Part shown: piece after piece, positions 43,450 to 51,499 of the stretch
How the letters are laid out: each line of letters opens with the position of its first letter
Numbering within the stretch: position 1 is the stretch's first letter
Source of the DNA: Geminicoccus harenae
GTDB taxonomy: Bacteria; Pseudomonadota; Alphaproteobacteria; Geminicoccales; Geminicoccaceae
NCBI RefSeq assembly: GCF_019800005.1
Contig: NZ_JABGCL010000010.1
Span: forward strand, 143,728-207,727
DNA: 64,000 bases
Direction: 5' to 3'
Made by a program: the position numbers and the translations under genes
Notes under the pieces: model-generated
Databases searched by the model: none
Seen by the model: only the letters and a program-made list of their open reading frames with translations
What the model was told of the DNA's origin: nothing

Positions 43450-44439
43450 TCAGCGCTTCAGGGCGCCGGTGCCGAACTGCAGGAGCATGGCGACCACGAT
43501 GATGGCACCCATGTAGACCTGCTGATGGTAGCCCGGCACGCCGGCGAGATTCATGATGTTGGCGATGATGCCCATGATCAGCGCGCCCAGGAACGTGTTG
43601 ATCACGCCACCCCGGCCGCCCATCAGGCTGGCCCCGCCGATCACCACCGCCGCGATCACGTTCAGCTCGGCGCCCACGCCGACCTGGGCCGAGCCCACGC
43701 CGGTCCGGCTCGACGAGATGACGCCGGCGACCGCGGCCAGCACGCCGGAGAGCACGTAGACTGCCAGGATGTAGCGGGGCACCGGGATGCCGGCGAGGCG
43801 CACCGCCTCTTCGTTGGAGCCGATCGCGGTGATGACCCGGCCAAACCGCGTGTAGTTCAGGACGATGCCGCCCAGGATGAACACGAGGAACATCAGCAGC
43901 ACCGGCTGTGGGATGCCCCAGAGGAAGCCCGAGCCGAACGAGGTGAAGGCGCTGCCGGGCTCGCCCAGCGGGATCGGGCGGCCGTCCGAGATGATCAGCG
44001 CCAGGCCACGGGCAATCGCCAGCATGGCCAGCGACATGACGAAGGGCGGCAGGCGCAGATAGGCGACGAACAAGCCGGTGAACAGGCCGCAGGCACCGCC
44101 GGCCAGCAGCACCAGCAGGATGGTCACCAGCGGCCCATAGCCCGACATCGCCACGAAATAGCCGGTCAGCACGCTGCCGAGTGCCTGGATCGAGCCCACG
44201 GACAGGTCGATGCCGCGGGTCAGGATCACGAACAGCATGCCCACGGCCATGATGCCGGCACCGGTGGCGACCTGGCGCAGCACGTTCAGGATGTTGGGGC
44301 GGGACAGGAACGCGTCCGACCAGAGCGTGGCGACGATCACCAGCACGATGAAGATCGCGAGCGTGCCGAACCGCTGCAGGAGCACGCCGAAGCTGGTGCC
44401 GCCCTTGCGCTCCGCCGGCGCCTCGACTGCAGAGATCAT
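43450..44439 (-). CDS. Ribose-type ABC transporter permease (RbsC family)
   Basis: This is the single membrane subunit (329 residues) of the second CUT2 importer, so it probably forms a homodimer, unlike the two-permease system at 1-3012. Conserved RbsC stretches are LFVILTRGIDLSVGSIQALGSV, AAVVIGGASLMGGRGGVINTFLGALIMGII and a tail ending ALKR. The start overlaps the stop of the ATPase gene as ATGA. Confidence 0.93.
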   Translation of the reverse strand: MISAVEAPAERKGGTSFGVLLQRFGTLAIFIVLVIVATLWSDAFLSRPNILNVLRQVATGAGIMAVGMLFVILTRGIDLSVGSIQALGSVLTGYFVAMSGYGPLVTILLVLLAGGACGLFTGLFVAYLRLPPFVMSLAMLAIARGLALIISDGRPIPLGEPGSAFTSFGSGFLWGIPQPVLLMFLVFILGGIVLNYTRFGRVITAIGSNEEAVRLAGIPVPRYILAVYVLSGVLAAVAGVISSSRTGVGSAQVGVGAELNVIAAVVIGGASLMGGRGGVINTFLGALIMGIIANIMNLAGVPGYHQQVYMGAIIVVAMLLQFGTGALKR

Positions 44440-45947
44440 GCCGCTTCACCCATTGCAGGGGCGGTGGTCCGCCCGGTCATCGAAAGGGCGAGGAGCCGTT
44501 CCTCGCTGTAATCGGCGGGCAGGAGCTCGCCCTTCAGCTCGCCCTGGCCCATCACCAGGATCCGGTCGCACAGGCCGAACAGTTCCTGGTGCTCCGAGGA
44601 GATTACCAGGACCGCCTTGCCATCCTCGGCCAGCTTGTTGATCAGCGCGTAGATCTCGGTCTTCGCACCCACGTCGACGCCACGGGTCGGCTCGTCCAGG
44701 ATGATCAGGTCGCCGCCGGCGTGGAACCACTTGGCGAGCACGACCTTCTGCTGGTTGCCGCCGGACAGGCTGGAGACCGGTGCATCGATGCTGGAGGCCT
44801 TCAGGCGCAGGCTCTGGCCGAGCTCGGTGACGAGCTTGCGCTCCAGACCCTGGCGCAGAAAGCCCAGCGCGTTCACCACCGCGGACAGCCTGGCCATGGT
44901 CGCGTTCACGCGGATCGGCTTGTCCAGGATCACGCCATGGAGCTTGCGGTCCTCCGGAACCAGGCCGATCCCGGCCTTCACCGCATGGACCGGCGTGCGC
45001 AGCTGGACCGGCTTGCCGTTGATGTGGATGCTGCCGCTGTCCAGGCGGTCGGCGCCGAAGATGGCGCGGGCGACCTCGGTGCGGCCCGAGCCCACCAGCC
45101 CGCCCAGCCCGACGATCTCGCCGGCCCGCACCGACAGGCTCACGTCCTGCACCATCCGCCCGGCATTGATCCGGTCCAGGCGCAGGACTTCTTGCCCGAT
45201 CGTGCGGCGGCCGCGCTCGGGGAACATGGCGGAGAGCGGCCGGCCGACCATCATGCGGATCAGCTCGTCGATCGTGATGTCGCCATTGTTCACGGTGCCG
45301 ACGTTCTGGCCGTCCTTCATCACCGTCATCCGGTCGGAGATCTTGAAGATCTCCTCCAGCCGGTGGGAGATGTAGACGATGCCGACGCCCTGGCCGCGCA
45401 GGTCGGCGATGATCCGGTGCAGGCGGCCCGCGTCCTGGGCGGACAGCACGGCACTCGGCTCGTCGAACACGATGATCTTCACGTCGCGCGAGAGCGCCTT
45501 GGCGATCTCGACCACCTGCTGGTGGGCGACGGCGAGCGTGCCGACGATGGCACCCGGGTCGATCTGGAAGCCCAGGCGCTCGATCAGCCCGCGCGCGCGG
45601 GCCTTGAGCGCACCCCAGCCGATCACGCCCGGCAGCTCGCCCAGGAAGATGTTCTCGGCGACCGACAGGTCGGGCGCGAGGGCCAGTTCCTGGTGGACCA
45701 CCGCGATGCCATGCTCGCGCGCGGCATGCGGGTCGCGCAGGTGGACGGGCTTGCCGCCGATGACGATCTCGCCGGAGGTCGGCGGGAACTCGCCGTTCAG
45801 GACGCGCATCAGCGTCGACTTGCCGGCCCCGTTCTCGCCCAGGAGCGCATGGACCTCGCCGGCCCGGATGTCGAAGTCGACGCCGCGGAGCGCATGGACG
45901 CCACCGAACGACTTGGTGATGGCATGGAGCCGGGCGAGTTCGGTCAT
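44436..45947 (-). CDS. Ribose-type ABC transporter ATP-binding protein (RbsA family)
   Basis: This 503-residue twin ABC ATPase has a first domain with Walker A GENGAGKST (near residue 38), a weak signature (VAHQQVVEIAKALS) and Walker B IIVFDEPSAVLS. The second domain has the degenerate P-loop GLVGSGRTE, the strong signature LSGGNQQKVVLAKW and Walker B IILDEPTRGVDVGAK. This asymmetry is normal for RbsA. It follows the binding-protein gene after an 82-base gap that carries a hairpin. The closest paralogue in the window is at 1-1007. Confidence 0.94.
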   Translation of the reverse strand: MTELARLHAITKSFGGVHALRGVDFDIRAGEVHALLGENGAGKSTLMRVLNGEFPPTSGEIVIGGKPVHLRDPHAAREHGIAVVHQELALAPDLSVAENIFLGELPGVIGWGALKARARGLIERLGFQIDPGAIVGTLAVAHQQVVEIAKALSRDVKIIVFDEPSAVLSAQDAGRLHRIIADLRGQGVGIVYISHRLEEIFKISDRMTVMKDGQNVGTVNNGDITIDELIRMMVGRPLSAMFPERGRRTIGQEVLRLDRINAGRMVQDVSLSVRAGEIVGLGGLVGSGRTEVARAIFGADRLDSGSIHINGKPVQLRTPVHAVKAGIGLVPEDRKLHGVILDKPIRVNATMARLSAVVNALGFLRQGLERKLVTELGQSLRLKASSIDAPVSSLSGGNQQKVVLAKWFHAGGDLIILDEPTRGVDVGAKTEIYALINKLAEDGKAVLVISSEHQELFGLCDRILVMGQGELKGELLPADYSEERLLALSMTGRTTAPAMGEAA

Positions 45948-45984
45948 GTCGGCACCGCGAGCGTGGGGAACATGGGAGAAGAGA

Positions 45985-46023
45985 GGGCCGGCCGCCGGCT
46001 GGATCCAGGCGGCGGCCGGTCCC
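45985..46023 (-). terminator. Hairpin after the second ribose-type binding-protein gene
   Basis: GGGCCGGCCGCC (45985-45996) pairs with GGCGGCCGGTCCC (46011-46023), with one bulged base and a loop of about 14 bases. It lies just downstream of the binding-protein stop at 46030. As with 3047-3075 and 7809-7842, it probably reduces read-through into the membrane components. Confidence 0.5.
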
Positions 46024-46029
46024 TTGGGC

Positions 46030-46992
46030 TCAGAACACCGCGTCTTCGCGATAGTACTGGTCCACGTTCTCCTGGGTGATCACGGCCGGCTCGGTCAGCT
46101 TCAGCTTCGGGAAGTCCGCCGGCAGGCTGCCGTCCAGCGCCTGCAGGCCGATGTCGACGGCGGTGCGGGCAACCAGGTCCGGGTCGTTCAGCCCGGTGGC
46201 GCCGTACTTGCCTTCCTTGATCATGGCGAGGGCCTCCTTCTGGCCGTCGGCCGCGGCGAGCGCCAGCATGTCGGTCCTGCCCGAGGCTTCCAGCGCCTTC
46301 AGCGCGCCCAGCACCATCGAGTCGTTCTCGCCGAGCACGACGTTCGCATCGGGATGCGCGGTGAGCAGGTCCTCCATGGCGGCGAGGCCACCCTCGTGGG
46401 ACCAGCCGCCCCAGCCCTGGCCGACCACCTCGAAGGCGACCTTGCCCTCGTTGACCAGCTGGCCCTCGACCAGGCCGCGGAACACGCCGAGCCGGCGATC
46501 ACGGCCGACCTCGTTGCCCTTGTCACCCGAGAGCAGGATGATCTTCATCGGCTTGCCCTGCATCTCCTGGGCGAGCCACTGGCCGACCAGGAAGCCGTTC
46601 TGGTCGTTGGAGGAGCGCACCTGGGTGACGACGTTGGCCCGGGTGTTGATGCTGGAATCCATCACCACGACCTTGACACCCTGCGCGGTGGCGGCGTCGG
46701 CGGCGGCGACCAGGCCTTCCGGATCACGCGGGTTGAGGATCAGCAGGTTGACGCCGCGCGCCACCATGTCCTCGACGTCGGAGATCTGCTTGCCCATGTC
46801 GTTCTGCCCGTCCGAGGTATAGACGGTGCAGCCGGCCTTCTTGGCCTGGTCCTCGGCGGCGGCGACCTGGGCCGCGAAATAGGGGGCGCCCAGCGTGTAC
46901 ATGGCGACGCCGACCACGCAGTCGGCGGCCTTGGCAGCCTGGCTGCCCAGCATCAGCGCTGCGACGGCACAGCCCAAGAGCAGGTGCTTCAA
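46030..46992 (-). CDS. Periplasmic sugar-binding protein of ribose-type ABC importer
   Basis: This RbsB/YtfQ-like receptor has 320 residues. A TTG start at 46992 preceded by GGGGAGGA (seven-base spacing) yields a clean signal peptide (KHLLLGCAVAALMLGSQAAKAADC). The longer frame from ATG 47019 would place a non-signal leader in front. Mature features are VVGVAMYTLGAPYFAAQVAAAEDQAKKAGC and GVNLLILNPRDPEGLVAAADAATAQGVKVVVMDSS, with later VLGENDSMVLGALKAL. It is followed by rbsA-like and rbsC-like genes. A pentose, polyol or similar ligand is expected. Confidence 0.9.
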   Translation of the reverse strand: MKHLLLGCAVAALMLGSQAAKAADCVVGVAMYTLGAPYFAAQVAAAEDQAKKAGCTVYTSDGQNDMGKQISDVEDMVARGVNLLILNPRDPEGLVAAADAATAQGVKVVVMDSSINTRANVVTQVRSSNDQNGFLVGQWLAQEMQGKPMKIILLSGDKGNEVGRDRRLGVFRGLVEGQLVNEGKVAFEVVGQGWGGWSHEGGLAAMEDLLTAHPDANVVLGENDSMVLGALKALEASGRTDMLALAAADGQKEALAMIKEGKYGATGLNDPDLVARTAVDIGLQALDGSLPADFPKLKLTEPAVITQENVDQYYREDAVF

Positions 46993-47147
46993 CTTGGTTC
47001 CTCCCCAATGCCCGAGCATGGCGGGCTGACTTCGACCCGATCAGGCGGCCCGATTCGGGCCTGAGCTTTGATACGTCCGACCTATCCGGTCAAGGCGATA
47101 TCTACTTTTTGAACTCACAGCACATTTGTGTGGGAGCTGCCAAGCGC

Positions 47148-47831
47148 TCAGTAGGCCGAGGCTCCGCTAGGCGCCGCCTCTCCGACGATCGCGATGCTGG
47201 CGCTCGCACCGATCCGGCTGGCACCGGCCTCGATCATCGCCAGCGCATCGGCGCGGGTGCGGATCCCGCCCGAGGCCTTCACGCCCATGTCGGGGCCGAC
47301 CGTGGCGCGCATCAGCCGGATGTCCTCGACCGTGGCGCCGGACTTGCTGAACCCGGTGGAGGTCTTCACGAAATCGGCACCCGCCGCCTTGGCAGCCTGG
47401 CAGGCCTGACGCTTCTCCTCGTCGGTCAGCAGGCAGGTCTCGATGATGACCTTGAGCACCGCGTCGCCACAGGCCGTGCGCACCGCGGCGATGTCCGCCT
47501 GGACCGCATCGACCCGCCCGTCCTTCAAGGCACCGATGTCGATCACCATGTCGATCTCGGCCGCACCGGCCGCGACCGCTGCCGCCGCCTCCGCGGCCTT
47601 GATCGCGGGCAGGGTGGCGCCCAGCGGGAAGCCCACCACCGCACAGGCCAGGACCTCGCTGCCGGCCAGCGCCTGGGCCACCTCGGCGACATGGATGGCG
47701 TTCACGCAGACCGACTTGAAGCCGTGCTCCTTCGCTTCGGCGCAAAGGCGCGCCACCTCGGCGCGGGTGGCGTCGGGCTTCAGGATGGTGTGGTCGATGA
47801 AGGCGGCCAGATTGCTGATCTCGGCAGACAT
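47148..47831 (-). CDS. deoC: Deoxyribose-phosphate aldolase
   Basis: This class I aldolase (227 residues) reversibly cleaves 2-deoxyribose-5-phosphate to glyceraldehyde-3-phosphate and acetaldehyde. The Schiff-base Lys156 is in FVKTSTGFS, the proton-relay Lys185 in [10 protein letters not shown] and the acidic residue in [10 protein letters not shown]. The start at 47831 has GGAGA upstream. It lies 155 bases before the binding-protein gene on the same strand, so it either heads the transport operon or has its own terminator. No other nucleoside-catabolism genes (deoA, deoB, cdd) are near, so it may serve another aldol step in the polyol pathway. Confidence 0.92.
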   Translation of the reverse strand: MSAEISNLAAFIDHTILKPDATRAEVARLCAEAKEHGFKSVCVNAIHVAEVAQALAGSEVLACAVVGFPLGATLPAIKAAEAAAAVAAGAAEIDMVIDIGALKDGRVDAVQADIAAVRTACGDAVLKVIIETCLLTDEEKRQACQAAKAAGADFVKTSTGFSKSGATVEDIRLMRATVGPDMGVKASGGIRTRADALAMIEAGASRIGASASIAIVGEAAPSGASAY

Positions 47832-47904
47832 CTCGATCTCCTGGCAAAGGGGGCGGCAAAAGCCGGGCCTCATGGCCCGCGGAGCTGCCAGAAGGAGAAT
47901 TTCA

Positions 47905-47935
47905 TTGCAAGCGGCCTGAAAGGAAAATTATTTCC
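47905..47935 (+). promoter_or_regulatory. RpiR promoter with GGAA-N6-TTCC operator
   Basis: TTGCAA (47905-47910), 17 bases and TTATTT (47928-47933) form a promoter reading toward the RpiR gene. Overlapping the -10 is GGAAAATTATTTCC (47922-47935), an exact GGAA-N6-TTCC palindrome. This is the motif reported for the RpiR-family repressor IolR of Sinorhizobium (recalled). Autorepression and control of the divergent deoC gene are likely inferences. Confidence 0.6.
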
Positions 47936-47939
47936 AGAG

Positions 47940-48848
47940 ATGCGGAACATGGAACGGGGACCGGGGAGAATGGCGGCAGCCGCGGCGGAACTGGCCGGAC
48001 GGATCCAGGCGCAGCGCCCGGGCCTGAACCCGACGCTCGGCCGGCTGGCGGACTTCGTCCTGGCGGAGCCCGACCGGGTGAAGGCCATGACGATCGGCGA
48101 GCTGGCACAGGCAGCCGGGGTGTCACAGGCGACCGTCAGCCGCTTCGTCCGCTCGATGGGGGCCGACAGCTACCAGAAGTTCCGCATCATGCTGGCCGAA
48201 GGCCGGGCGGCCGGCACGGCACCGCACGGCCCGGAAGTCTACGAAGGCATCACGCTCGGCGACGACACTGGCACGATCATCGCGAAGATCGCGCACCGGC
48301 AGGTCGACGCGATCGAGGCGGCCCGGCACCTGCTCGATCCCGGGGAACTGGCGAAGGCCGCCCGGCTGGTGGCGGCCCGCGACACGATCCTGTTCGTCGC
48401 GATCGGCTCCTCCCTGCTCGCCGCGGAGAACGGGGTCATGCGCTTCGTCCGGATCGGCAAGGCCTGCATCTTCGAGCGCGACCCCAACCTGCAGCTCTTC
48501 GCCATCGCCGGCCTGGCCGGACGCGCCACGCTGGTCGCGATCAGCGATTCCGGGCGCACCCGTGTGGTCCAGGCCGCGGTGCAGGAGGCGCGGGCCGCGG
48601 GCATGCCGACGGTGGCGATCACCTCTTCGATGAACTCGCCGCTCGCCCGCGCTGCCGACGTGCTGCTCGCCACCCCGGCCAGCCGGCCCACCGGTGGCGA
48701 GGGCATCCACGAATCCATGGTGGCGAAGATGGCCCAGCTCATGGTGATCGACGCCCTGTATGCGCTGGTCGCCGTGCAGGAGCCGGCCACCGCCTTGCCG
48801 CGCCTTGCCGCCACCGACCGCATCATCGCCAGGAGCCGGAGCCGATGA
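47940..48848 (+). CDS. MurR/RpiR family transcriptional regulator
   Basis: This 302-residue regulator has an N-terminal RpiR-type helix-turn-helix (about residues 25-85: GLNPTLGRLADFVLAEPDRVKAMTIGELAQAAGVSQATVSRFVRSMGADSYQKFRIML) and a C-terminal SIS sugar-phosphate-binding domain (FVAIGSSLLAAENGVMRFVRIG ... VAISDSGRTRVVQAAVQEARAAGMPTVAITS). The most upstream ATG lies about seven bases after the predicted -10, so true translation may begin at 47949 or 47970. Its stop overlaps the dehydrogenase start by four bases. It is divergent from the deoC/transport genes and probably senses a sugar phosphate of that pathway. Confidence 0.9.
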   Translation: MRNMERGPGRMAAAAAELAGRIQAQRPGLNPTLGRLADFVLAEPDRVKAMTIGELAQAAGVSQATVSRFVRSMGADSYQKFRIMLAEGRAAGTAPHGPEVYEGITLGDDTGTIIAKIAHRQVDAIEAARHLLDPGELAKAARLVAARDTILFVAIGSSLLAAENGVMRFVRIGKACIFERDPNLQLFAIAGLAGRATLVAISDSGRTRVVQAAVQEARAAGMPTVAITSSMNSPLARAADVLLATPASRPTGGEGIHESMVAKMAQLMVIDALYALVAVQEPATALPRLAATDRIIARSRSR

Positions 48849-50470
48849 CCAAGCACGACCTGCCCGACACCACCCGCTTCTGGCCGTTCGCCGGGGGCGA
48901 CCTGCGCGACATCGGGGAGGATGGCGGCTTCGTCGAGGCGCCGCTCGCCCCGCCGGGGCCGGACGAGGTGATCGCCCGGGTCGATGCCGCCTGCGTCTGC
49001 TCGTCCGACATCAAGGTGATCCGGATGGGTGCCGCTCATCCCCTGTTCTCGGAGCGCGACCTGGCCAAGGAGCCGGCGGTGCTGGGCCACGAGATGGCAC
49101 TGACCGTGGTGGCGGTGGGCGAGAACTGGCAGGGCCGCTACCGCCCGGGCGACCGGCTGGGCCTGCAGCCGGCGATCACCGTGGCCGGCCGGCGCCACAC
49201 GATCGGCATGGACCTGCCGGGCGGCTTCGCCCAGCACATCCGCCTGGACGCGCGCACGCTGGGCGGCGACGACGAGCCCTATGTCTTCCCTGTGCCGGAT
49301 CAGGTGAGCGCTGCCACGATCGCGATGCTGGAACCCTATTCCTGCGTGGAGGCGGCCTACCGGCCGAACTGCCGGACCGGGCTGAAGCAGGGCGGCAGGC
49401 TCCTGCTGGTGACCGGCGATGGTGGCGATGCGGTGGCGCTGGACGTCGCCATGCCGGCCGGGGAGGTGACGCTGGTCGCGGCCGACCAGGCGGCGGAGGC
49501 CTGGACGGCGCCGGCTAAGTCGGTCGAGCAGCATCCGGCCGTCGACCGGTTCCTGGCCGAGCCCGAGGGGCCCGGCTTCGACGACATCATCCTGCGCGGC
49601 CGAATCCCGCCGGAGCAGATCACTGCGCTGCTGGACCGGCTCGACCGGGGCGGGCTGCTGGTGCTGGCGGGTGCGCAGGAACAGGCCCTGGTCACGGTGG
49701 ACGCGGCCCGGATCCACTACCATGCCCTGTCGCTGCTCGGGACGGAGGGGGCTGGGCTGGCCGATGCGTTCCGTCCGGAGCGGTGCCGCTTCGAGCTGAA
49801 GGCCGGCGGGGTCCTGCTGATCCTGGGTGCCGGTGGGGCGATGGGCCGGATCCACCTCCATCGGGCGGTGGAGATGGCGGATGGGCCAGCCACCATCCTC
49901 GCGACCTCGCGCAAGCCGGCGCGGCGCCGGGCGCTGGAGGAGGATTTCGGCCAGCTCGCCCGGCGCAACGGCAAGCGGCTCGTGATCCTGGACGATGCGG
50001 ACGTGCCGGCCACCGTGCGTGAGCTGGCGCCTGGCGGCTGCGACGATGTCGTGGTGGTGGCGCCCGATGTCGGGCTGATCGAGACGGGGGCCGGCTATCT
50101 GGCGGCGGGCGGCATGCTCGTCCTGTTCTCGGGCATGCCGTTCGGCAAGCCCTGCCGGCTGCCGCTCTGGCGGATCGGCCATGACGGCGTGCGCTTCACC
50201 GGCTCCTCGGGCTCGGCCGTGGCCGACCAGATCGCCGTGCTCGACCGGGTGACCGCCGGCAGGCTGGACCTGGCCGGCAACCTCCAGGCGGTGGGCGGGC
50301 TGGGAGCGCTGCCGGACGCGCTGGAGGCGGTGGCGGAGGGCCGCCTGTCCGGCAAGATCGCGATCTATCCGGGCCGTCTCGACCTGCCGCTCACACCCCT
50401 GGGCGAGCTGCGTCGCGACGGGAGCACCGGCTGGTCCCGGGACGACGAAGCCCGCCTCGCTGCCGGCTGA
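48845..50470 (+). CDS. Alcohol dehydrogenase-like protein with two Rossmann-like regions
   Basis: This 541-residue MDR-related protein is much longer than usual (about 350-410). Residues 30-170 form a GroES-like catalytic domain with zinc-type residues Cys52 (CVCSSD) and His82-Glu83 (GHEM), but no structural four-cysteine lobe. Residues 180-300 look like a degenerate nucleotide-binding region (GGRLLLVTGDGGDAVALDVA). Residues 318-430 carry a second, intact one (LLILGAGGAMGRIH). The layout recalls SorE-type sorbose-1-phosphate reductases, extended. It is coupled by ATGA to the RpiR gene. The substrate is probably a sugar or sugar phosphate, by context. Confidence 0.8.
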   Translation: MTKHDLPDTTRFWPFAGGDLRDIGEDGGFVEAPLAPPGPDEVIARVDAACVCSSDIKVIRMGAAHPLFSERDLAKEPAVLGHEMALTVVAVGENWQGRYRPGDRLGLQPAITVAGRRHTIGMDLPGGFAQHIRLDARTLGGDDEPYVFPVPDQVSAATIAMLEPYSCVEAAYRPNCRTGLKQGGRLLLVTGDGGDAVALDVAMPAGEVTLVAADQAAEAWTAPAKSVEQHPAVDRFLAEPEGPGFDDIILRGRIPPEQITALLDRLDRGGLLVLAGAQEQALVTVDAARIHYHALSLLGTEGAGLADAFRPERCRFELKAGGVLLILGAGGAMGRIHLHRAVEMADGPATILATSRKPARRRALEEDFGQLARRNGKRLVILDDADVPATVRELAPGGCDDVVVVAPDVGLIETGAGYLAAGGMLVLFSGMPFGKPCRLPLWRIGHDGVRFTGSSGSAVADQIAVLDRVTAGRLDLAGNLQAVGGLGALPDALEAVAEGRLSGKIAIYPGRLDLPLTPLGELRRDGSTGWSRDDEARLAAG

Positions 50471-50581
50471 TCGTCCCGGCAAGGCCGGTGCGGGCTGGAC
50501 ATATCGACCCGGGCTCCTAGGGTCCCGGGCCGGCTGCCTCGGCTGGCGGCGCCATCCAACAGGTCCACGGGGAAGCGGAAC

Positions 50582-51469
50582 GTGAGCAAGGAACGCATCG
50601 GGTTCATCGGCGTCGGCCTGATGGGCCACGGCATGGCCAAGAACATCGTCGAGAAGGGCTGGCCCCTGACCGTCATGGGCCACCGGAACCGCGAGCCGGT
50701 GGAGGACCTGAAGCGTCGCGGGGCCGAGGAGGCGCGCACGCCCAAGGAGCTGGCGGAGCGCTCCGACATCGTGCTGCTCTGCGTCACCGGCGCCCCGCAG
50801 GTCCAGGCGGTGCTGACCGGGCCGGACGGGCTGGCCGCCGCCGGCCGGCCGCTCCTGGTGATCGACTGCTCGACCTCCGACCCCTCGGTGACCACCAGGC
50901 TGGCCGAGGAGTTGGCGCCCAAGGGCATCACGCTGATCGACGCGCCGCTGGGGCGTACCCCGGTCGATGCCGAGGCCGGCCAGCTCGACGTGATGGTGGG
51001 CGGCCCGGACGAGGTGGTGGAGCGGGCCCGGCCGGTGCTGGAGGCCTTCTCGGGCCGGATCATCCGCACCGGGCCCGTCGGCACCGGGCACACCATGAAG
51101 CTCCTGAACAACTTCCTGTCGATGGGCTATGCCGCGCTCTACGCCGAGGCGCTGGCGCTCGGCGGCAAGGTCGGCCTGACCCCGCAGGTGTTCGACAGCG
51201 TGATCCAGGGCGGCCGGATGGATTGCGGCTTCTACCAGACCTTCCGGCGCTACGTGATCGAGGGCGACCGCAACGCCCACAAGTTCACCCTGCGCAACGG
51301 GCTGAAGGACGTGTCCTACCTGGCGGCACTGGCGAACTCGGTGGGCCTGGCCAACCCGGTGGGGGCGGCGGTGCGCAACAGCTACGCGCTGGCGGTCGGC
51401 ACCGGGCATGGCGACGACTACGTGCCGATGCTGACCGACGTCGTGGCGAAGCAGAACGGCATCGGCTGA
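50582..51469 (+). CDS. Beta-hydroxyacid dehydrogenase (3-hydroxyisobutyrate dehydrogenase family)
   Basis: This 295-residue NAD(P)-dependent dehydrogenase has the Rossmann motif IGFIGVGLMGHGMAKN and catalytic Lys173 in GHTMKLLNNFLSMG. The substrate loop reads DAPLGRTPVDAEAG (residues 120-133) instead of the common DAPVSGG form, which brings it closer to the YihU/sulfolactaldehyde reductase-like and other specialised branches. The GTG start follows GGGGAAGCGGAA. It lies 111 bases after the double-Rossmann dehydrogenase gene, so they may share a transcript. Confidence 0.9.
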   Translation: MSKERIGFIGVGLMGHGMAKNIVEKGWPLTVMGHRNREPVEDLKRRGAEEARTPKELAERSDIVLLCVTGAPQVQAVLTGPDGLAAAGRPLLVIDCSTSDPSVTTRLAEELAPKGITLIDAPLGRTPVDAEAGQLDVMVGGPDEVVERARPVLEAFSGRIIRTGPVGTGHTMKLLNNFLSMGYAALYAEALALGGKVGLTPQVFDSVIQGGRMDCGFYQTFRRYVIEGDRNAHKFTLRNGLKDVSYLAALANSVGLANPVGAAVRNSYALAVGTGHGDDYVPMLTDVVAKQNGIG

Positions 51470-51499
51470 CGGCCGACGGAAGCCGGGTCAGGCCCGGGA

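Noticed and set aside
47121..47130. CACATTTGTG as a CRP site upstream of the binding-protein gene
   Set aside because: The arm order and spacing do not match the CRP consensus TGTGA-N6-TCACA.
40810..47831. AI-2 (lsr) uptake system
   Set aside because: SorC, FGGY and ribose-type ABC genes are present, but there is only one permease, no lsrF/lsrG-like genes, a zinc polyol dehydrogenase instead, and a genuine DeoC.
50490..50540. CCCGGG-rich inverted words as an operator for the 50582 gene
   Set aside because: Arms are short and expected by chance at this GC content.
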